A stretch of DNA of 64,000 bases from Paulownia fortunei (Eukaryota; Streptophyta; Magnoliopsida; Lamiales; Paulowniaceae), in the NCBI GenBank assembly GCA_019321725.1, contig CM033114.1, positions 11,698,278 to 11,762,277 on the forward strand. Reading direction: 5' to 3'. Position 1 is the first letter of the stretch; each line of letters opens with the position of its first letter. The notes below the pieces were generated by a model. It was not told the DNA's origin, ran no database searches, and worked only from the letters and a program-made list of their open reading frames with translations. The translations under genes and the position numbers were made by a program. Shown here one piece after another: positions 46,912 through 58,322 of the stretch.

Positions 46912-47552
46912 TTCACTCACAAGTTCAACTATATTTATGTCTTTATTGGAGCCAATCCAGGAAAAAATAGTAAGTTTATAGGGGCAGCCAATAACCTTGG
47001 AGGAACTTTAGCAGAAAGAAAAATTTATTTAGTGTATGGGGAAGGCAGTTTGGGGTTAATGAGGAGTGTTGCTATTTCTGTTCATGTAGGAGGAGTCAAA
47101 GTTTTAGGAGTTATCCCAAAATCTTTAATAGTACAGAATATTATAGGTATGACCATTGAAGATGAGCTAAAAGTGTCACATATTCAGGACAGAATGCTTA
47201 ACATGTTAAATAATACGGATACATTCATCACTCTACCTGATGATTTTGGTACACAAGAGGAATTATTTCAAGTTGTCTCTTGGCACAACACAACATTTAC
47301 CATAAACATGTAGATATTCTTAATGTCAATGGTTTATTTGATGGTTTACTACCTTTTATAGATCATGCTGTGGAAAAATGTTTTATTTCACCATCTGTGA
47401 GATGAATTCTCACTTCTGCTCCAACATTTGACCAACTTATTGATCAACTTCTAGCATATGTGCCAGAACCTGATCCAACCTTGGCTCGTGTGGATTGCTC
47501 CAATAAAGACAACGGTAAAAAATGCAAAATGAATTTGACTCTCAGCCTGTGA
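46912..47552 (+). pseudogene. LONELY GUY (LOG) cytokinin-activating enzyme, intronless pseudogene
   Basis: LOG enzymes release active cytokinin bases from riboside 5'-monophosphates in the cytosol. The sequence reads almost end to end as LOG: VFIGANPGK (Rossmann start), AANNLGGTLAERKIYLVYG, GSLGLM, VLGVIPKSL, then MLNNTDTFITLPDDFGTQEEL, where the nucleotide-binding PGGxGTxxE loop has PDD instead of PGG (47236-47253). After a one-base loss near 47281 the frame continues VDILNVNGLFDGLLPFIDHAV, then a TGA for Arg (47403-47405), SAPTFDQLIDQLLAYVPEPDP and a C-terminal LTLSL before TGA at 47550-47552. Plant LOG genes have several introns; none is present here, so a processed copy is likely. It has the same orientation as the host element. 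Confidence 0.88.
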
Positions 47553-49229
47553 AATTTATCCTTAATGGTTTCAACTAATAGTGTATATATTATGTTGTTT
47601 CAGCTTTATTTTTCAATAAGTCACATTTCAAGTAATATTTTCTGAACTCTACTTTCCTATCTATTTTCGACATTATGGACAATGTTTTGATTAGGTTGGA
47701 TGAGGGGATAGTTGACATCATGTCTTATGTATTCAATGTGTGTTTTCTAGTATTTTTTTTTTTTAAATCAAGCGTGTTTTCTTTTGGGTTCATTGAAACC
47801 ATGAAAAAGGGTGGTAGAGTAAAGGGTAACTTTGAGACTCTTGAGATGTACCCCTATATTTATTTATTTCTATTACATAACATGGCAAGTTGTTAAGTTT
47901 TTAACATAAGTTTGTGAATTGTAAATTTTTTTGAGCCACAAATATTCTTCCAACTTCAATGATTAAAATTTAGCATAAAGAATATGGTTTGATTGATGAT
48001 GGGTGTTATTTTGGATGTCGATGTTGTTCTTTAGTTAATATATTTTTGTAAAAATTATACTAAAATCTTTTTGCATAAAATTCGGTGTGGAGACAAGCAT
48101 GTCAAAATAGGTAATTCTTATGCCCTCTCTTTAATCTTTACTTGGATTTTCGATATGTAGGGGTTGAGTATTAAAGCTTTTTATTTTGGTATGTCAAGAT
48201 GAACGACTGATTGAGCACTACTTGAAAAATGATTAAAGCACTAGGCTTTCTAGCACCGTGGCCAAATCAGCTTATTCTCCATATGATATTCCAAGAGAAC
48301 ATCCTCCATAGTGAGCCACTTTAAGCCTTTCAATAAACAAGCATTTTTTTTAACCATATCTTCTTATGTAGCCTAAATACACTATTTATCCTACTCTTGT
48401 TCTAAAAATAATTTGGAGTTTAGGAGACATTCCATTGACAATGTGAGCTTACAAAAGAAATTTAGTTTGGAATAAAAGATAAGTGTGGGGGAGATTCTCT
48501 TCAAAAAAATTGCAAAGTGCTAAAAATATTATGAGTTGCAACTATAAATGGGATGGTGTAAAATCAATAAGAATGATGAAGAGGGGTCCAATTCAATAAC
48601 AATAGGCCTCGGTATTGAAATTCGTTGAGTACGAGAATTCATCATTGATAAACACTATGTCTTTAATCCCATGAAGTTTTTAGAACATTTATTGCATCCT
48701 ATCCTTTTATTTCTTAGTTGCATCACTACCTTTTGGCCCCATTACAATCTTTGTTGAAAACATTTTGATTTCATGTGGTGCCTTCAATGTAGTGGAGATT
48801 TGTACCAAATGAAGAGCCTATGATGTTTAACACTTCCATTAGAGATTGGGTAATGGTTTCTGTGAGGTTCTATGGGAATTCACTTGTTTGAAGCATCCAT
48901 GGTTTCGTCACTGTTGACATTAACTATTCACACACACTCTTGAGTATGTTTATTGTGGAAATGTATTGACTTTTGAATGAAAAGGGTTAGATTTAACACT
49001 TTTATTTTCATATTACTTTGTTACTTCTAAGAATAATGGTTGGAAGTTAGTTATCATAGAAATTTGTAGGTATCACGGCTGAAAACACTCACGAGACTAT
49101 AATTCATCATCTATAGGCCACCTAAGGGTTTAAAGGTTGTTGCATATGCTAAATACAATCGTGATTTATAACGAAAGTGGATTAGTTTAGGTTTGTTTTA
49201 TGTTTGCTTGAGGACGAGCAAGGGTTAAG
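47553..49229 (+). other. 3' non-coding region of the Athila-like element
   Basis: No protein motif. A 73-codon open frame (47675-47896) is anonymous. A second purine-rich word (AAGTGTGGGGGAGATT near 48480-48496) resembles the polypurine tract, as often seen in the long untranslated 3' part of Athila/Tat elements. The first ~150 bases may be LOG 3' UTR. Confidence 0.5.
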
Positions 49230-49241
49230 TATGGGGGAATT
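49230..49241 (+). other. polypurine tract of the Athila-like element
   Basis: GTATGGGGGAATT directly before TGATAAATGC (49242), preceded by GAGGACGAGCAAGG, the arrangement typical of this clade. Confidence 0.82.
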
Positions 49242-50300
49242 TGATAAATGCATATTTTGATAGATAATTATATCAAATCCTTTATACTTTCTTTTCTTTA
49301 TTCTTGTTAATATTATAATTTTATTAATATTTTGTGTTAGGGAATCAATGAACAAAAAAAGATATACAACATATTTCGTAAGCAAGTTGGGAGATAATAT
49401 TTTATTTGATCAAAGAAGTCTCACAATTAGAAGAAAATGATCATTTTTTCCCCATCATGTGTTGATGAAAATATATGTAAGAAATCACTTGGATTTTGCA
49501 AGTGATTGTTGGGCTTGCATTAAATTCAAAATAAGCATGTTTTTAGATTTGTGTAATTTTTGTATTTTGGGCATAAATTCATATTTAAAAGCCTTATGGA
49601 CCTGAGTCTTACTTCATTTGAAAACCAAGAGATAGCATTACAACTTTGCTATTCGAAACTCAGTCCAATTCAGCCTAATTTTAGCCAAAAAGACGTCCAA
49701 GTGTGTGCATTGGAAATGATCTATCTATGCTGACATGTCTTCTTAAATCAAGCATAACTTTCTCCTTAGTAGTTGCAATTCAATGATTCAAGTTGGACAA
49801 TGAAGCTAATTGATAAATCTTCTACAACTTTCCTGTTGATCATATTTCCAAAGTCAGCTAATTGCATGGAGAAAAATGTGTGAAAAAATTTGGATCAGAA
49901 AAGGACATGTGAAGTTAATTTGGAGTGCATTTGGAGATGTCAATTTAGGCACTCTTCTACTATAAACATGTACTTTTGGATGGCATTCAAGATATACAAA
50001 AACCCTTAGATGGTGAAAGAAAGTTTTATTATTATCTTTATTTAGGCTAAGTTTTCTAGTAATAATGTAAGTTTTCTAGTAATAATAGAAATATATTCTC
50101 TAGTTTTTCTTCTATTTTTAGTCTTTTCTACTTTCATTATGTCTTTCTAAATTTTATTTAGTTAAGGAGAAAGGGTGAACCTCTTGATGGAAGAAGAGGA
50201 ATGGTTATAAAGATGCATAATGTTCAGATGTGTTGTATTATTATTTTAATTTTTGATTGAAACTCTTCTTGTTTTGTGTTGATTTTTTATTTATGTATCA
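49242..50300 (+). repeat. 3' LTR of the Athila-like element
   Basis: Begins TGATAAATGCATATTTTG, parallels 44414-45492 and ends TTATGTATCA. It is followed not by host DNA but by a primer-like site (TGGTACAAAAAA) and leader sequence, so it also sits in the position of a 5' LTR for a second, lost copy. Confidence 0.85.
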
Positions 50301-50620
50301 CTAATGGTACAAAAAATACTTGGTTCATTTAGCTTATTGTACGGTTCTACTCCATCGACTATTAATGTGAAACCTTGATTTGTTGTAGACAAAAGTGTGC
50401 ATAAATACTTAATCCCATAAATAAGTGTTGGCGTTAAAACCCTCCTTGTAGTGATTCTTAATTTTTGTATCACCAATGGCACAACAAATAATTGGATTTA
50501 TTTAGCTTATTGTATGGTTCTACTCCACCGACTGCTAACGTTAAACCTTGATTTATTATAGACAAAGGTGTGCGTAAATACTTGATCCCATAAATAAGTA
50601 TTGGTATTAAGAGATAATTT
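50255..50620 (+). repeat. two tandem units of LTR end + primer site + leader
   Basis: Unit 1 (about 50255-50436) and unit 2 (about 50437-50620) each contain an LTR-end word (TGTATCA), a TGGTACAA/TGGCACAA primer-like site, GGTTCTACTCC, TGTAGACAAA / TATAGACAAA and ATACTTRATCCCATAAATAAG. They are diverged direct repeats. The leader of the left LTR (45493-45535) matches their start. Confidence 0.75.
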
Positions 50621-51416
50621 GTAAACAGTAAGACAATATTATAATTACCTTAATGGATGAGCTAACTGATAACATCTTCCTATTGGAACATTCATTGTGT
50701 ATGGATTCCAATAGTGTTATTTAAAATACGTAGAAAGAATAAAAAATCATTCATCTATCCAAAATTCAAGAGCGGATCTCTAATCCTCAGTACTTTTATT
50801 ACTTTGATTTCTTAGTTATAGCATAAATCTTTCTTTATAATCTAAACCACATTTAGCCCATCTCTTAACAAATATAAAACTGAAAACTTCAAACAACTTC
50901 TTTGTAAATTGATCTTAGACTTCCAAAAAAAGTATTATTTGACACAATTTGCACTGGAATTTTAAACCTTAACATTACAGCGTATCACCACAATCCAAAA
51001 TTTCCTACTAGAACTTAATTCAAAACTAACTCCAAATAGAGCTTTGGTGATTCAAAATAAATCCAATTAAAAATTCCATATTAGGTGAAAAATGTGCAAA
51101 AAAAATTCAATTCACCTTCAATCTTCTTGTTGTTGGTTCAATATACAGATCCCAGGCCCAAGTTTAAGTATGCACCAATCAATCACGACCCGCTTATTTT
51201 TCTCTTCTTTTTTATAAAATAATGGTATAAAATGACAGATATATTTTTTAAAGAAATGAAGTTTTATATGGTTTAGGATTAAATTTTGATGCAGTGATTG
51301 CCTGTGAGATAATCTCATAGAAAGCCATCTCACGATACATTTTTTCTACAAATATGGGTTTGTTTGTGAGTTCCTCCCAAAAAAATTTTTACATGTTCTA
51401 CTTTTCAAAAATATGT
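50621..51416. other. no gene seen
   Basis: AT-rich. It may hold more of the leader/gag region of the tandem Athila-like copy (a frame from 50655 reads MDELTDNIFLLEHSL then breaks) but nothing diagnostic. The antisense frame 51118-51333 is anonymous. Confidence 0.35.
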
Positions 51417-52012
51417 GGGATAAATGCATAAAACCCCCCTATGTTATAGCAAAGTTGCAAAAGACCCCCTGTGTTAAAACAATAGCTTAAAAACCCTTTG
51501 TGTTAGTAAAAAATTTGCAAAAAAACCTCTATTTTGTCAAATTTAATAGATGTACTATACATGCATTAGAAATGCAAAAGTGATTATGTGATACCTTAAT
51601 GTCACTGAATATCCCATTGAAATTGACTAATATACCCTTGTTTTTCACATATATATAATATTAGAAATTAAAAATATAATATAATGTAAAAAATTAAAAA
51701 TATATATAATATATATTAAAAATAAATCTACATAATCTACTGGTTTTCTTTTGAATTATTTTAATAAATAATATATTTAGCTAAAAAAATTTGATACATT
51801 TAAAAGAATATATGAAATACCTAATTTTGATAATAATATTAAAACCATAATTTGCAAACTATGAAAATAATATATTTTAAAAATATCTATATTTAAATCT
51901 AATTCAAAAGTAATATTTCTAACTTCAAAAAATCTTTTTTTCACTTATATAAACTTAAAAATAGCAATATGTTTTTTCTTTTTTAAAATTTAAAAATAGA
52001 TAACAATTATAT
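51417..52012. repeat. left end of a possible MITE, interrupted by the copia element
   Basis: GGGATAAATGCATAAAACCCCC is followed by repeated 'GCAAAAGACCCCCTGTGTTA'-like words, the style of Mutator-type MITE ends, and then a very AT-rich interior. The inverted right end is not found before 52012. The copia element at 52018 inserted here, and the AT-rich DNA after 63714 could be the other part. Confidence 0.45.
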
Positions 52013-52017
52013 ATTAC

Positions 52018-52441
52018 TGTCGGAGTAGTGCCCAACATACCAATTATTGATCGCTTCTATAATCTTGCTACAAAATATTCTTATTCAAATATATCAATTT
52101 AATGGCATTTATTCATGTTTAGTTATATTTAGACAATTAAATAATGTCCCTAGACAATACATAGCTAAAGGGCATGATCGTGCATATAATATCGATCATG
52201 GAATATACCTCTATGATTTTGGTTTTAAACTCATTTCAAATTAAGGATTTATCGAGACAAGATATCGATAAGCCCATCAAGACTTGCGCACATGATGTAT
52301 GCTTGAAAGGAGGATGTCTCGTTCTAGAGGCATCAACGTGGGGACACTAGAGCATGTGTGTAGGTGCTTATTGGAGAACAAGTACACCGAATATGTGCAC
52401 TGGAAATTCACAAATGGAAATGGTATTTTGTCAAGGGGAAT
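52018..52441 (+). repeat. 5' LTR of copia element F, truncated
   Basis: The first ~425 bases match the copia LTR (compare 22267-22600 and 61660-62090), up to GGGAATTTCATAT. It then jumps into leader sequence equivalent to about 25640 of element A, so about 3 kb including the rest of the LTR and the primer site are deleted. Confidence 0.82.
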
Positions 52442-53629
52442 TTCATATCCATGAGTCATAGGACATTTAGATGCTCCATTTACATGGAAGTTTGATGGGA
52501 TATGCTTGACACTTACTTCTATATGCGATCATAAAATTGGCACAAATGGGAAGAGATAAGGAAAAATAGCTTGAGGGTTTCATGGTAATGCAATTGCTAA
52601 TATAATTAGCTATATTTTTGATATTTTGTATGGACTCATAAATTTGGGCATTTAAAATAGGAAATTAGATTTTTCAAATCGCCATCCAGATGGTGATGGG
52701 GTTTGAATAAAATAGTGATGGACATTTATAATTAAAGACCATATTATAAATAATATATTTTTGCATAAATGCTTAGTTTTCTATCTTGCCTAGGATAATT
52801 TTTATTATTTATAGTTCCACTCAAAAAATTCTAGACAATAATTAAACCTCACTAAATTCCAAATTATCTAGATTGCTCTTAAAATTTGAGAATGGTTGTT
52901 GAATTTAAGAGATTTATAAATGTGTAAAGGAAAGTTTCTACAATTGTTATAGAAACAACTCCCACAAAAGCTAAGAAAGCACCTCCCACTGCACATTCTA
53001 CAAGGAGTTGTACAGAACTTTTTATAATGTTTGAAGGAGTTTCTATACATGTTATAGGAGATTCTAGCTATTAAAAAACTAATTTTGATTGTTGGTTCTA
53101 CCTACTCTAGGACAAAATATCTAAGAGAAGGATTGATAAAGAGTTCTCAATGAAAACATAATACAAAATTGAGTTAGGCTAGATGATTAATCCAGATGAG
53201 ATAGGTTCATGCCACCACTATAGTATGTCATGGCATTAAAAAAGAAATGCAGGTATTGACTTGCTCAATTATTTAGAAAAGGTTCTAAAAGGAAATTTTG
53301 AATTAAAAAGGATTCTGATTCAAACTTATATTTTGTTGAAATCAATAGTTGTGTTGAGAATTATTGGATATCAGATAATGATCCCATATCTTAAAGGGCT
53401 GCAAGAGACGACAAGAAGAATAAAATCAACGTTGATAATTTCTCTTGGGCATTGGATATTGGATAATAATCCCATCTCTACAAGGGGTTGCAACACATGA
53501 CAAGATGAAGGAAGCTAAGTAGAGAAGGAGGACCCTTAGGCTTTAAAGTGCTTTATTAGTTATAGGAACGACCTACTTAGCTCTGGATAGAATATGGTAG
53601 TTTTAATTATTTGTCTTTGGTAACAAAAC
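52442..53629 (+). pseudogene. leader, gag and protease relics of copia element F
   Basis: 52442-52790 matches the leader of element A (25643-25990). The gag start is seen as the ILDNN-type block at about 52830. Around 53450-53600 there is protease-like sequence: a LDIG site, a GLQ block, then GTTYLALDR (with a frameshift). A ~55-base piece around the protease active site is doubled (about 53362-53415 and 53452-53510). The sequence is cut at 53630 by the minus-strand copia LTR. Heavily mutated; individual domain limits are uncertain. Confidence 0.6.
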
Positions 53630-54040
53630 TATTAGGTTCGTAAACCCCAAGATAGTTACACTACGGAAATTTAAAAAAAAAATAAAAAATGCTTATTCTA
53701 ACATAAATATTTAATCCTCGGAATCGATGCAATTATTCATTTTACGTCTGAATTACTCGCTTAACTATATTAAATGTAAATCATGAGATTACCTCAATAT
53801 ACCTTTATTGGGCTTATCGATGTTCCATCTTAATGAACCCTTGACTCGGAATGAGTTTAAGACTAAAGTCATAGAGGTATATTCCATGATCGCCATCATA
53901 TGCACAACTAAGCCCCGTAGTTATGTATGATTTAGGACTTTCACTAATTGACTAAATTTAATTAATACATTTCGAATAAGCTATTCAAAGCAAGAGTATA
54001 GAAGTGTCTAGTAATTGGCACATCGAGCACTAATCTAACA
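53630..54040 (-). repeat. 3' LTR of segment E, internally deleted
   Basis: On the minus strand it begins TGTTAGATTAGTGCTCGATG (at 54040) and ends near ACGAACCTAATA (53630), the copia-A-family termini. It is only 411 bases because about 1.6 kb of the middle is missing. The internal word GGCGATCATGGAATATACCTC is shared with the other copies. Confidence 0.8.
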
Positions 54041-55382
54041 ATCTCACACTTGCCCCAGAGCCAATTACCCAGTATCTTAGACACATGTTCCCAAGATATC
54101 CTTCGTATAATCTTTGCATTAGGATTCTAATTAGTAGATCTGCTATATTTTCTATCTAGACATCTCTTTCCGCAATGTTGTTATCTCTACCAATAAATTA
54201 TGTTTGGATCTTTGACGAGATATTGGCTTATTTGCTTGAGCAATAGCCTCATTGTTATCACATTAGACTGTAACTGGATTAATAACGGTTGGAACTATGC
54301 CAAACTCTTAGACGAAATTCCTTATCCAAAACATACTCTTTCACTGCATCATACGCAATGATGTATTCACCCTCGGTGGTGGAATCTAAGGTCATCTCAA
54401 GCTTGGAACTCTTTCTAGCTAACTGCCCTACCATTTAGGATGAATACGAATATAGACAAAGACTTCAAGCTATCTATTTTGGATAAAAAAACTAGATAAA
54501 ATATCTCAGCTTCAATTATTCATAAACATATTCTAAGAAGACATCTTCAGTGCCTCATAAGTACTAAAGATCTTCTTATAGCTCTTTATGGTTTTTGAAT
54601 GGAATAGATTGACATATACTTGTGACATTTGGAGCATTTGTGATATCATATCTTGCACATAGAATTTCATATATTATGATTCCTACGGCAGATACATATA
54701 ATATGTAAGTCATTCTTTCTTTTCTTTCAGAATTCTTTGGGGCATAAACTTCAAAAGAGAAAAACATATGACTCATAGGCTCGAATCTCGTCTTGGATCG
54801 CTCCATGCTAAACTTATTTTTAGTATCTATATACATGGATTTGGGTTAGTTCGAACATCCTTTTAGATCTTTATATATCTAGATCCCCAATCTCCAGGAT
54901 GCTTTTCCCATATCCCTTATGGTGAACTTAATAGTTGACTGAAATATTCATCATCCCTATGAGTAGAATGTCATCAATAAAAAGCACAATAAATCTCACC
55001 ATGCTCCTATTAACCTTCTTGTACACACTTAGTTCATCTGCATTCTTTAGAGAATCAAATTGTTTGATTACCTCAGTGAATCAAATGTTACACATTTGGG
55101 AAGTTTGTTTGAGTCTATAAGTGGACATCTAAAGCTTGCAAACATTTTGCTATCCTCTTGTGGATATAAAGCCCTAGGCTACTTCATGAGGATCTTTTCT
55201 CAATACCCTTATTGAGGAAGGTGGTGTTCACATCCATCTCCCATATCTAGTACTCAAAATACATAGATATGCCCACAAACTACCAATGGACTTTGGTATT
55301 GCAACTGGTAAAGGTTTCCTCAACAGTCAACACTGAGACTTTGAGTGTGAACTTTTGGTAATAGTCATTCCTTGTAGGTCGC
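54041..55382 (-). pseudogene. copia RNase H and RT C-terminal half (duplication unit 1)
   Basis: Minus strand. RNase H remnants at 54060-54480 (CDN-type and STTEGEYI-type blocks, the latter near 54340-54400). RT: FIDDIL active site at 54970-54981, MSHMFFSF and MTYILYVSAVG then YDITNAP (54576-54836), which match the family block 'PYASAVGSIMYAMLCTRPDI'. Stops interrupt every block. 54670-55382 is repeated as the next unit. Confidence 0.82.
54670..55382. repeat. tandem duplication of a ~0.7 kb RT segment, first unit
   Basis: The sequence from TATTATGATTCC ... CATATAATATGTAAG (54670 on) to CTTTTGGTAATAGTCATTCC ... (55380) recurs as 55383-55416 joined to 58323 through about 59030. The junction between units is at about 55382 (after GTAGGTCGCTA). 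Unit 1 lacks about 14 bases present in unit 2 near 58565. Confidence 0.8.
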
Positions 55383-55416
55383 TAATTGCATACATTATGC
55401 TTCCCACGACAGATGC

Positions 55417-58322
55417 TGTAACACCCCGATTACTACCACAACTAGATATATATTATAATTTGGCATGATAGAACCTGTGTTTATGCATGGAATATATATA
55501 TATATATATTTTTCATTTAAGAAAAGATAAATCACTTCTTACATGCACAACCATGTTTAAAATACTTTATAACACATGTCATGTATATAGCAGGATCGGT
55601 ATTTATATAAAAGCTCAACACCCACAACGACCCAATATTACATACTTATTTACAGTAAAGTTTTAAAAGCGAAATATGGTACCAATCTAAAAATATAATA
55701 CAACAGACTCAAAATATAACAAGCCAACAAGATAGCCCAACAGGTCGTCATCCATGTACACACTCTCTCAGACACCTGCATGAGCTCCAACCGCCGCCCA
55801 GCAAATAAAAGATGCTTCAGGTATCATCGTACTCACCTACAATGCATAAACTATATGAGCTAACGCTCAGCAAGTAAAGATTATGCATGTCAAAGAATAA
55901 TCCACAATATCAAGTCATGCAACTCAAAATGCTATGCTCACAATGCAATTTTATGCATCAAAATATTTCTCTCAAAATCATTTCTTTCTTGGGCCCCTGA
56001 CCAACGCTACTATCCCATGCACCGGAAAAGAGCTCTGTACACCGCCATAATCCAATGGCCAATAATCATATAAGCATGCAAATCCATGCATACTCATTAC
56101 GCATGCAAATCCATGCACGCGAACCTGCAAATCCATGCATAAAACCATGCAAATCCATGCATGCTTCGGTGCACTAGTAGTGGTCAGCAAAATATTTTCC
56201 TTTCTCTAAATCATGCCGTGCAAATGCAAGATTTATCACAATGCTCATATATGATGCATGCACGTGCTAATGACAATGCCCATGTATGTATACTCAATTG
56301 AGAGCCCTCTACTATGCACATATGATTTATGATATTACATATAATTCACACATCTACTATGTCTATGCATTGTAATTGCAAATGAATATTTACTTACCTT
56401 TCACTTGGTTGGTGCTTAGTCTAAATTTGTTTAGTATTCCTCTTCAAACCTTAGATGTAAATAGCCTGTAATATTACCCAACATCAAGCACCATTCCCAA
56501 TTTGGCAAGTTGAAAGCACAAAATCTCATACTAGACCTTAAACACCAAGCTATAAGCTAACAATCAAGCTTTCACAAACTAGAACCCAATATAGCCCCTC
56601 AAATACCTCAATTTCTCATCTTAAATACATGCAAACATCATGTAATTGAAGTATTATAACTCTAATAGCATGTTCCTAATTGTTAACACTCAATAGTAAC
56701 ATGTCTAGGTTGAAACATGCTAATGATCAAATGTGGCAGATTCACATTTTCATATTTTCTTGCTGTCAAGTTTAGTTGCATGATAATTTTAACATCCCTA
56801 AGCATATCCAATCACTCCAAAATTTTTACCACACTTAGATAACATGTATATAAATGTAACCATATCATACAATTGCTAAAAATCACGGATATAGATTTCC
56901 AAGTTCAGCTCTCTTCACGACATACTGAAACAGATTATTTCCTACTGTGACAGTTTTGCACACTTCATAACATTAATGGTTTTGGCACCATTAAGTATAT
57001 TCAATCACTCCAAAATTTTCACCATACTTAGATAACATATATAAGGAGATTACTAGGTCATAATATTACCAAAAATAATGGATTTAGCTCCCTTAATTCA
57101 GTTTCCTTCACAGCACACCAAAACAGATTTTGCTATTTTGGCAGTTTGAGTGTTTCTCCAATATCATTCTCTATTTCAATTTCCAACTGATAAAACTTCA
57201 TTCCAATACTCTTAACTCATATATGGTCATGTAAATGGTAATAATTATAGGTTTTATTCAACATACCATACACTTTTGAAGCCTAAAACACAAGAAAACA
57301 GTAAGATGACAGTTTCCGCCACAAGTATTTCCTATTAAGTGTTTGTCATCAAAAACCCTTTCTTTGTGCACCAAAGTCTAACTAAAAACTTCCTAACACC
57401 TTTATAAGAGATATTGAAAGATTAATAAACAATAAAACCATTCATAATAATCTGAAAACCAAAGGCAAAACCGTAGATAAGTGTTACCTATGCAGATTTT
57501 GAGGTTAACTTGATGGTAATCACTTCTCCTTTGCTTTTCTTGCTTTTATTTCAACTTGGAATCAATTTGGATCACTTGGAGACCTTAACGTGTGTGTTTG
57601 GAAGATGAAAATGGCTGAAATGAGGGTCTGGTCGTTGCTTAAGGGTGAAGGGTTTGAGGTGTTAGCTTGAGATGTTAGCTTAAGCTTAATAAGAAAGCAT
57701 GAGGTGGCAAGTAAATGGCAAATCTGATTTTCTCCCTTATCTTGCAGCCCTAATCTTGTGTGTCTCACCTATTTTTTTTGGTTGCAACCTATCTTAATCA
57801 CCATTCATTCCCATAGGTAATTCCTATGTCCGTTCATTCGATCTCCAAACCGATTCGCATTCGATTCTTAAAGAATTATCTAGTTTGCATTTCTAAAATC
57901 ATATGCACATATGGGCATTGTAATATGAAACTTAAATCATATTATATCATGTCCAATATCCTAAGTATGCTAATTTACAAATATATACTTTTGAAATAAC
58001 TTGATCAAATCAAATTAAACCGTACAAGGCTACTAGTAACACTTTTAGTACTTCCAAAATTATAACCTATATATCCCATCTATATCTAATATTGATCCAC
58101 CTCATTTTCTTATTATTTAAATATAAAATCAACTACTTAGATTAAGAAATTCAATAACTAATACCGTGCAAGAGCTTCAGAATTAAGTTTAATATTCAAG
58201 AATGTCGTATAAAATGAAATAAATTATACAATGTCAATAGAAATGCAAATAGCATATAAAATTAACATGTAATGCATGAATCATATTTAGCCATGTGAGT
58301 AGTAAGAGGATCGGGTATCACA
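55417..58322 (-). repeat. Solo LTR of the chromovirus-1 family (minus strand), GATGC duplications
   Basis: Same ends and length as the LTR at 4242-7146 but inverted: TGTAACACC at 55417 and TATCACA at 58322. It is flanked by perfect GATGC at 55412-55416 and 58323-58327, with no internal region, hence a solo LTR. It retains the RY/ATGCAAAT array (about 56074-56160), the donor-like site (reverse of 56392-56397) and the TATA-like box (about 55600-55610). Similarity to the chromovirus 1 LTR is high by eye. Recombination between its two parental LTRs removed the rest. Confidence 0.93.

Larger units (their letters stand above)
44414..50300 (+). mobile_element. Internally deleted Athila/Tat-type gypsy element carrying foreign gene relics
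   Basis: Two LTRs (44414-45492 and 49242-50300) start TGATAA and end TATTA/TATCA; the left one is followed by a TGGCACAA primer-like site. The line CTTGAGGACGAGCAAGG ... TATGGGGGAATT before the right LTR is the typical polypurine/3' region of Athila/Tat elements. Of pol only the integrase C-terminus remains (45511-45936), joined directly to the leader by a deletion. Between it and the right LTR lie an unrecognised coding relic and an intronless LOG pseudogene. No matching target duplication: the right LTR runs on into another primer site and leader (see 50255-50620). Confidence 0.82.
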
